Shown piece after piece: positions 5,944 through 10,687 of a stretch of 10,687 nucleotides of DNA (position 1 is its first letter; each line of letters begins with the position of its first letter). A model generated the notes under the pieces. It was not told where the DNA came from and ran no database searches. It saw only the letters and a list, made by a program, of their open reading frames with translations. This DNA comes from RGIG9115 sp045644665 (lineage in GTDB: Bacteria > Bacillota > Clostridia > UBA1381), in the NCBI GenBank assembly GCA_045644665.1, contig JAZRHH010000036.1, positions 1 through 10,687 on the forward strand, read 5' to 3'. The translations under genes were made by a program, and so were the position numbers.

Positions 5944-7523
5944 TACTTTACCTCCTCTTGCGGCGAGAATAAATTGCCTCGTCCCAACATCCATTTTGGG
6001 TCGAATGTGGCTTTCAAAGCTGCCATTTCATTAATATGCTCTGTTCCATACATTACCTCTAAGAACGGAGCTTTAAGCTTACCTACGCCATGCTCTGCTG
6101 AAACAGCGCCGCCCATACGGGAAACCTCAGCTGCCCACTTAGCAAGGAGTGCTTTACCACGGCTGTATTCGTCCATATCTCTTGGCAATATATTAACGTG
6201 AATGTGGTTATCACCGATATGGCCCCATGCAGCATGCTGCAAGCCTTCTTCTTTTAAAGTAGTGTCATAGATTCCAAGAAGCTCTTCAAAGTATTCATCA
6301 GGCACAGCTAAATCTCCGCCAACCTTAGTAACTTCAGGATATGTATGCTTTGTACGTTCTACCTGCATATTAACACTTTCAGGAACAGCGTGACGGAAGA
6401 AGTGTAACATATCACGGTCACTGTCACTGCAAGCTACCCATGTATTATCCGGGTTGCCGCCTGCTTCTGCTGAGTATCCGCTAAGTGCCTCTAAAAGCTC
6501 ATATGCCTGATCTTCTGTTTCACAATGAAGCTCTGTATATACAGCACAGCCATAAGAATCCGGCAAGAAAGGAAGTCCTGCAAAAGCAGTACTTTCTGCC
6601 TTTTGTCTGCGCAAAATATCAAGTGCGCAAGGGTCAAAATATTCTATAGCAACTATGCCCTCTTTAATTTGCTTTGCAAGTTTTGTGTACTTTGCAGCAT
6701 GTGTTTCCTGCGGGAAGAAGCAAGTAACGCCCCATGAAAGTGCAGGAACAGGCATAAGTGAGAGTTCTATCTCAGTTAAGACTGCAAGTGTACCGTCACT
6801 ACCAATAAGAAGATCTATTGCATCCATATCTGCACAGCAATAGTAACCTGAAGCATTTTTACAGTCAGGCATCTTATAAGTAGGTAACTTCACAGTAATG
6901 GAATTACCTTGTTCTGTAGGAAGTGTAAGCTCTAATCCCTTTGCAAAGATTTCTCCTCTGCCAAGAGATATGGTCTGACCATCTGCCAAAACACCACGAA
7001 CTGCCTGGATGTGGTTACGTGTTGGACCGTAATGGTAGCTGCGAGCACCTGATGCATTACATGCCACCATACCACCGATAGTTGCTGTGCTCTCTGTAGG
7101 GTCAGGAGTAAACATCTGCACAGGAGCTTGAACAAACGATTTATATACTTCCTGTGATGTTTCATCCCAAGTGCTTGTATCAAAAGCACGTGCAGCAATT
7201 GCCTTGTTAAGTTTTTGAAGGATTACGCCGGGTTGTACTGTGATATAAAAATTATCATTCTCCGCGCGCATACCAAGTACTTTGTCCATTCTGGACATAT
7301 TCAGCACATGACCACCGAAGGGTACAGCTGCAGAAGCAAGACCCGTACGGCTACCCTGAACAGTAACAGAAGTTCCTGTCACAAAAAGCTCTGCCATGAT
7401 CTGGCATACCTGCTCATGAGTCTCAGGGAACGAAATGCTTTCTGCATGGCCAACCTTTTTAGATTCGTCACGAAGATATTCTTCATCTGCGCTGACAAGT
7501 TTACGAATAAGCGTTTGATCCAT
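5943..7523 (-). CDS. FAD-linked 2-hydroxyacid dehydrogenase (GlcD / D-lactate dehydrogenase type)
   Basis: A 526-residue flavoprotein of the vanillyl-alcohol-oxidase fold. Family members oxidise alpha-hydroxy acids (D-lactate, glycolate, D-2-hydroxyglutarate) to 2-oxo acids. The N-terminal FAD-binding half shows GSRTGLASAAVP (57-68), TVQPGV (95-100), PDPTESTATIGG (140-151) with CNASGA (155-160), YGPTRNHIQAVRGVLADG (165-182) and GSDGTLAVLTEIEL (242-255). The C-terminal FAD-oxidase domain has GHIGDNHIHVN (434-444), whose histidines normally hold a metal near the substrate, and EHGVGKLK (477-484). The common GDGN form is GDNH here. Since etfB and etfA follow directly, the likely acceptor is EtfBA rather than a quinone, as in the LctBCD lactate dehydrogenase complex of acetogens. 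There, as I recall, the dehydrogenase gene comes last; here it comes first. No permease or racemase gene is next to it, so lactate is only one candidate substrate. Start fixed by AGAGGTG (7529-7535). Confidence 0.9.
   Translation of the reverse strand: MDQTLIRKLVSADEEYLRDESKKVGHAESISFPETHEQVCQIMAELFVTGTSVTVQGSRTGLASAAVPFGGHVLNMSRMDKVLGMRAENDNFYITVQPGVILQKLNKAIAARAFDTSTWDETSQEVYKSFVQAPVQMFTPDPTESTATIGGMVACNASGARSYHYGPTRNHIQAVRGVLADGQTISLGRGEIFAKGLELTLPTEQGNSITVKLPTYKMPDCKNASGYYCCADMDAIDLLIGSDGTLAVLTEIELSLMPVPALSWGVTCFFPQETHAAKYTKLAKQIKEGIVAIEYFDPCALDILRRQKAESTAFAGLPFLPDSYGCAVYTELHCETEDQAYELLEALSGYSAEAGGNPDNTWVACSDSDRDMLHFFRHAVPESVNMQVERTKHTYPEVTKVGGDLAVPDEYFEELLGIYDTTLKEEGLQHAAWGHIGDNHIHVNILPRDMDEYSRGKALLAKWAAEVSRMGGAVSAEHGVGKLKAPFLEVMYGTEHINEMAALKATFDPKWMLGRGNLFSPQEEVK
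5951..5957 (-). promoter_or_regulatory. Ribosome binding site deciding the etfB start
   Basis: GAGGAGG on the minus strand lies seven bases before the ATG at 5943, inside the end of the oxidase gene. It supports the start giving MKIIVCMKQVP over the longer reading from 5994. Confidence 0.85.
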
Positions 7524-7528
7524 ATTTT

Positions 7529-7535
7529 CACCTCT
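7529..7535 (-). promoter_or_regulatory. Ribosome binding site deciding the FAD oxidase start
   Basis: AGAGGTG on the minus strand lies five bases before the ATG at 7523. The frame stays open up to an ATG at 7583, but that longer reading would run through the intergenic stem-loop and lacks a ribosome binding site. Confidence 0.8.
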
Positions 7536-7559
7536 GGATTCATAATAATAAGTAAATAA

Positions 7560-7608
7560 GTTTAACCAAGTACCCACCGACAAAATATTTGTGGTGGGTG
7601 CTTTAAAC
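7560..7608 (-). other. Intergenic stem-loop inside the operon
   Basis: On the minus strand ACCCACC-ACAAA (7599-7593 and 7592-7588) pairs with TTTGT-GGTGGGT (7584-7580 and 7578-7572) around a three-base loop, with one bulged base at 7579. Outer bases GTTTAA (7608-7603) can pair with TTAAAC (7565-7560) further out. No T-run follows directly, so full termination is unlikely. It fills most of the 84-base gap between the PrpD-type gene and the FAD oxidase gene. It may protect mRNA ends or partly separate expression of the two halves of the operon. Confidence 0.6.
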
Positions 7609-8951
7609 TAGGCTAATATTTTCATAAGATCCGCAGCATTTCCGTTGAATGTGAGGATCATATCTATAATCTTTTCAATTTCGTCATCTGTCCTGCCTGA
7701 AGTTTGAATAAGTTCAAAAGCTTTGGCACGGAAATCATCAGTTGACATAGGAAGCTCAGGCTCGCCCAGTGCATAGTCTGCCTGGAATGTAAAGGTTTCC
7801 TTACTCTTAAGAGTAACAGTTACCTTTGCCATACGTTTTTTTGGAACCTGTGCTGTCATTGATTCATCTTCCTGAACTGAAACATTTTTTGCAAGCGCAA
7901 CAATATCAGGATTATTGAGTGTTTCATCACTAAATGATGAAACTCCGATTTTACCGGTAACAAGCGCCATTGCGATACAAAACGGAGTAGACATTCTTCC
8001 ATCTACAACGCTTGGAGCCTCGGTGTGGTCATGGCCCTTAACGCCCTGTCCGTACATATCTACATGGATATGTTCGATATCGCTCCAGTTAATATTATTG
8101 TCTCCTACAGCCCTGATAGCCGCATACACAGCACCATGGGTATGTCTGCAGGAAGCATAAGGCTTATGGTAACATCCGCAAATGTTGTAGTTTGCATCAT
8201 TTTCCAATGAAAGCACTTCCGGTTTGTATGTTTCACAAGCAGTTTTTAAATAACCAAAAGGTCCTTCAAGAGGATCTAGAGGCCCCTGGAAACCTGCTCT
8301 GGCTGCAAATGCCGCAGTAATACCGTCATGTGTTGCACGGCCGATATTATATGGCTTCATAGTGGAAACGTCTCTCATCATTTCAAGAATTCCACCGGAA
8401 GCAGAACAAGCTGCCGCAAGTGCAGACTTAAACTGTTCTCTGTCAAAATTAAGCAGTGCTGCTACACCAATGGCTGCACCAATAGTTCCTACAGTACCGG
8501 AAGAATGAAATCCCCTTGCACGATGTGCCGGCTGAACGCAATTTCCCATTCGAATAGCAGCTTCATAACCAACTATAATACCGCGCAAAACGTCATCCAT
8601 GCCAAGGTTTTCTTTTTCTGCCACAGCCAGTACAGCCGGAATTACAGCCGAACCAAGATGAACGGTAGAAAAACGATGACCGTCATCAAAATCATAAGCA
8701 TGGCCACTTGTTCCGTTAACAAATGCAGCATTCTGAAGTGACGCCTTGCATCCAAAGCCTACTGCTGTTGCCTCGTCTCCGGAAAACATATTAAGATATG
8801 CATCCAGATTGTCGTGCAAAAGCTTGGCACCTGCATACATAGTTCCAACTTCATCAAGGAGGCACCTACGTGCCTCCTCCTTTACTTCTGCCGGAATGGG
8901 ACCTGAATTTAATGTATAAAGTGTATGTACAAAAGTATCAGATAAATTCAT
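7608..8951 (-). CDS. MmgE/PrpD-family protein (2-methylcitrate dehydratase / cis-aconitate decarboxylase fold)
   Basis: A complete 447-residue protein, of normal family length. Members act on tri- and dicarboxylates: 2-methylcitrate dehydratase, cis-aconitate decarboxylase and iminodisuccinate epimerase, so the family alone does not give the reaction. Signature stretches are FVNGTSGHAYDFDD (77-90), VHLGSAVIPAVLA (97-109), ARGFHSSGTVGTIGAA (145-160), MKPYNIGRATHDGI (198-211), FQGPLDPLEGPFGY (221-234) and YHKPYASCRHTHGA (261-274). By recalled alignment with cis-aconitate decarboxylase, His98, His149, Lys199 and Lys263 stand where its active-site His/His/Lys/Lys lie, so the protein looks catalytically intact. 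Start at 8951 with AAGGAGAT ahead. It follows the GldA-like gene by 24 bases. No prpB or prpC is seen, which argues against a simple methylcitrate cycle role. Confidence 0.9.
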   Translation of the reverse strand: MNLSDTFVHTLYTLNSGPIPAEVKEEARRCLLDEVGTMYAGAKLLHDNLDAYLNMFSGDEATAVGFGCKASLQNAAFVNGTSGHAYDFDDGHRFSTVHLGSAVIPAVLAVAEKENLGMDDVLRGIIVGYEAAIRMGNCVQPAHRARGFHSSGTVGTIGAAIGVAALLNFDREQFKSALAAACSASGGILEMMRDVSTMKPYNIGRATHDGITAAFAARAGFQGPLDPLEGPFGYLKTACETYKPEVLSLENDANYNICGCYHKPYASCRHTHGAVYAAIRAVGDNNINWSDIEHIHVDMYGQGVKGHDHTEAPSVVDGRMSTPFCIAMALVTGKIGVSSFSDETLNNPDIVALAKNVSVQEDESMTAQVPKKRMAKVTVTLKSKETFTFQADYALGEPELPMSTDDFRAKAFELIQTSGRTDDEIEKIIDMILTFNGNAADLMKILA

Positions 8952-8975
8952 ACTCTTATCTCCTTAATAGGCAGA

Positions 8976-10094
8976 TTAACCTTTAATCTTCTGAAGTGCA
9001 TCATAAATGATAGGCCATTGTGCCTCAGGACGCTTGCCCCAAACAACCATGATACAATCTACCAATTCCTTGATACCTTTATCGCTTGTGTCAAGACCTA
9101 AGTCTTTCAAAGACATAGGCTGACCGATAGCCTTCATGAAACGCGCAAAATTCTTTGTTTCATACTCGCTACGCTCATAAGCATACATTGATGCCTGACA
9201 ACCAAGTCCAACGATTTCGCCATGCAACCACTCGCTTGTTTCTTCTGTATACTTAGCCTTACAAGCGTAGTAAAGAGCATGAGCAAAGGTAGCACCCTTG
9301 CCATTACCGCTTTGAATCAAAGAATGATTGCTGTAGTTTACAGCTGCTGCAATAGCAGTTGTAGCAACGTTTGCGAAAACGCAAGCATCAAGATCATCTG
9401 TAACCTTGTGCTGGATACAGTCACGATATGCCTGCTCGCCACGGTTTAAGATAATTTCGTTAGTTGTACCTGCCATAACCTTAGATGTATACATACCTAC
9501 AGGTGTATTGTTTACAGTATAAGACTCATCCATAAAGCCTGTCTCGATATACTTGGCAAAAGCATCAGCCATACCTGAAGCAAAGAGTTTTACAGGTGCA
9601 TCTGCAATAACCTGAGTATCAATAACAACTGCATCAATTTCTGTTGGATGCCAGATTCTGTCTATAGGCTTATGGTCAGGAGTGTACATAACGCTCATTG
9701 CTGACCAGCAGTTGAATGTTGCTACAGAAGTAGGTGCGTTCAAAACAGGAAGACCGCTGCACTTACCTGAAGCCTTAGCCATATCTATAACCTTGCCACC
9801 GCCGGCACCGATTACTAAATCTACTTTTTGCTCAGGGATTAATGTGTTTTGAAGATAGTCAAGTGTTTCATATGTACAGTCAGAAGTCATGGTGTAGAAA
9901 TATGGCTCTACTCCTGCCTCTTTAAGGCTTGCTTCCATTTTAGAACCTACAGAATCGAGGGCACTTTTACCACCAACTATCAATGCCTTTTTACTCTTTA
10001 GCATAGCGGCTTCTCTACCGACAATTTCAACAGCTCCGGGTGCCTGAACGTATCTGCCGCAGCCGAATTTCATAGGTTTGAATTCATTGCTCAT
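8976..10094 (-). CDS. GldA-like iron/zinc alcohol dehydrogenase of unknown substrate
   Basis: A complete 372-residue protein, about the length of glycerol dehydrogenase. It starts with the family pattern KFGCGRYVQAPGAVE (9-23). GAGGGKVIDMAKA (96-108) is the NAD(P)-binding loop. Metal ligands are in place: Asp177 (GMADAFAKYIE), His272 (FAHALYYA) and His291 (WLHGEIVGLG). The substrate loop is changed: where GldA has PTIASTDAP, with the glycerol-contacting Asp, this protein has PTSVATFNCW (121-130), with Phe127 at the Asp position. Glycerol is therefore unlikely; a bulkier or less polar alcohol, aldehyde or keto acid is inferred. ATG at 10094 has AAGGAGAA upstream. It lies 18 bases after the hydro-lyase gene and 24 before the PrpD-type gene, so it belongs to the same pathway. 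Confidence 0.88.
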   Translation of the reverse strand: MSNEFKPMKFGCGRYVQAPGAVEIVGREAAMLKSKKALIVGGKSALDSVGSKMEASLKEAGVEPYFYTMTSDCTYETLDYLQNTLIPEQKVDLVIGAGGGKVIDMAKASGKCSGLPVLNAPTSVATFNCWSAMSVMYTPDHKPIDRIWHPTEIDAVVIDTQVIADAPVKLFASGMADAFAKYIETGFMDESYTVNNTPVGMYTSKVMAGTTNEIILNRGEQAYRDCIQHKVTDDLDACVFANVATTAIAAAVNYSNHSLIQSGNGKGATFAHALYYACKAKYTEETSEWLHGEIVGLGCQASMYAYERSEYETKNFARFMKAIGQPMSLKDLGLDTSDKGIKELVDCIMVVWGKRPEAQWPIIYDALQKIKG

Positions 10095-10112
10095 TACTAT
10101 ATTCTCCTTATA

Positions 10113-10687
10113 TTAAAGTTCTACGCTTGCTATACGTGGTTCAAAGCAACAACCGGGACGTATAGCAACTACACGTACACCACTTGCACGCTGAGGTCCA
10201 ACCTTCATAAATGTAGCAAGAACTGTTGTCTTACCATTAAGGCCGAGAGGACCTACATCTGTTTCGTTAACTTTATCTGTAATGTACTTTTCCATATCAT
10301 TTTGCTTGCTAAAGTCTCCGTAAACCATTGCTTCCATCATAAGAGCAGTAGCTTCGTACTGAGAACGACCTACACCAACAGCAACAGCGCAAGGTGTACA
10401 TCCAAGCAATTTAGTAGCATCTTTGGTACGTGTAACAATTTCATCAAGCACAACGTCTATGCTATGCTTGTGGAATATACGGTGTGTGATACCGCGGATA
10501 GCAGGACCGCCGCCGAGCATGAGCACGTGAACACGAAGCACGTCTTCTTCTACCTCTTTAATGAGGAAAGGTGCTGTGTCAAGGGCATCACTGTCAGGGC
10601 TGATTCCGCCGCTCATATCAATTCTTTCCTTATCGCCACCCATAATAGCCATAGGACGACCTGGGAGAGTGCGAAGTCCTTCACGAA
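10113..10687 (-). CDS. Class I fumarase / tartrate dehydratase alpha-type Fe-S hydro-lyase (5' end cut by window edge)
   Basis: The last 191 residues of a protein whose frame is open through the right edge; the Met at 10652 is internal, not the start. It matches the C-terminal part of the TtdA/fumarase class I alpha family by MLGGGPAIRG (the family's GGG loop), LLGCTPCAVAVGVGRSQYEA, which corresponds to the ACPPxxVGVG cluster-Cys region, and VGPLGLNGKTTVLATFMKVG, which corresponds to GxGPxGLGGxTT. A final RPGCCFEPRI corresponds to the last cluster Cys and Arg. Such enzymes reversibly add or remove water from hydroxydicarboxylates (fumarate/malate, tartrate, mesaconate) with a 4Fe-4S cluster. 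The GGG loop is divergent (LGGGPAIRG rather than KGGGSEN), so fumarate itself may not be the substrate. The beta subunit normally follows alpha; here a dehydrogenase gene follows, so beta must lie upstream, elsewhere, or be fused. Confidence 0.82.
   Translation of the reverse strand, partial: REGLRTLPGRPMAIMGGDKERIDMSGGISPDSDALDTAPFLIKEVEEDVLRVHVLMLGGGPAIRGITHRIFHKHSIDVVLDEIVTRTKDATKLLGCTPCAVAVGVGRSQYEATALMMEAMVYGDFSKQNDMEKYITDKVNETDVGPLGLNGKTTVLATFMKVGPQRASGVRVVAIRPGCCFEPRIASVEL

Noticed and set aside
5944..5994. Longer N-terminus for EtfB starting at 5994
   Set aside because: EtfB proteins begin at the MKI(I/V)VC(M/V)KQVP motif, and GAGGAGG lies directly before that ATG at 5943.
7524..7583. 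Longer N-terminus for the FAD oxidase starting at 7583
   Set aside because: It would translate the intergenic stem-loop and gives residues unlike the family; the ATG at 7523 has a well-placed AGAGGTG.
10650..10652. Met codon at 10652 as the start of the hydro-lyase gene
   Set aside because: The frame stays open to the window edge, no ribosome binding site precedes this ATG, and family members have about 100 more residues before the GGG loop.

Overview
The window looks like the chromosome of a strictly anaerobic, low-G+C Clostridia-type Firmicute, possibly Lachnospiraceae-like. The evidence is strong AGGAGG-type ribosome binding sites, AT-rich intergenic DNA, an EtfAB pair of the electron-bifurcating type, a class I (oxygen-sensitive Fe-S) fumarase-type hydro-lyase, two iron-type alcohol dehydrogenases, and a secreted protein with a clostridial copper-amine-oxidase-like tail. 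This assignment is inference. All supported genes lie on the minus strand, so transcription runs from right to left.

Right part (10687 down to about 4124): a tight six-gene operon. In transcription order it holds a fumarase/tartrate dehydratase alpha-type hydro-lyase (cut by the window edge), a GldA-like iron alcohol dehydrogenase, a MmgE/PrpD-family enzyme, a GlcD/D-lactate-dehydrogenase-type FAD oxidase, EtfB and EtfA. Gaps are 18 and 24 bp, then 84 bp holding a stem-loop. After that the FAD oxidase and etfB share one base (TAATG) and etfB/etfA overlap by 14 bp. A weak terminator-like hairpin closes the operon. The set suggests breakdown of a hydroxy(di)carboxylate: water is added or removed, or a double bond moved, by the two lyase-type enzymes. 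An alpha-hydroxy acid is oxidised by the FAD enzyme with electrons passed to EtfBA, and an NAD(P)-linked alcohol/carbonyl step is done by the GldA-like protein. The substrate is not shown by the sequence.

Middle (4105-2738): a ROK/ASKHA-fold protein with an unusual N-terminal extension of about 145 residues, ending in a very strong bidirectional terminator. It has a good ribosome binding site but no clear promoter, so it may be reached by read-through from the operon.

Left part (2690-1): a separate YqhD/butanol-dehydrogenase-type iron alcohol dehydrogenase. It has its own consensus promoter, a very short leader, and a hairpin terminator element. Next comes a near-perfect 34-bp palindrome, then a secreted protein with an export signal and a partial copper-amine-oxidase-N-like C-terminal domain that runs off the left edge. 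No tRNA, rRNA, CRISPR array, transposase or prophage gene was seen, and no gene-free stretch exceeds 130 bases.
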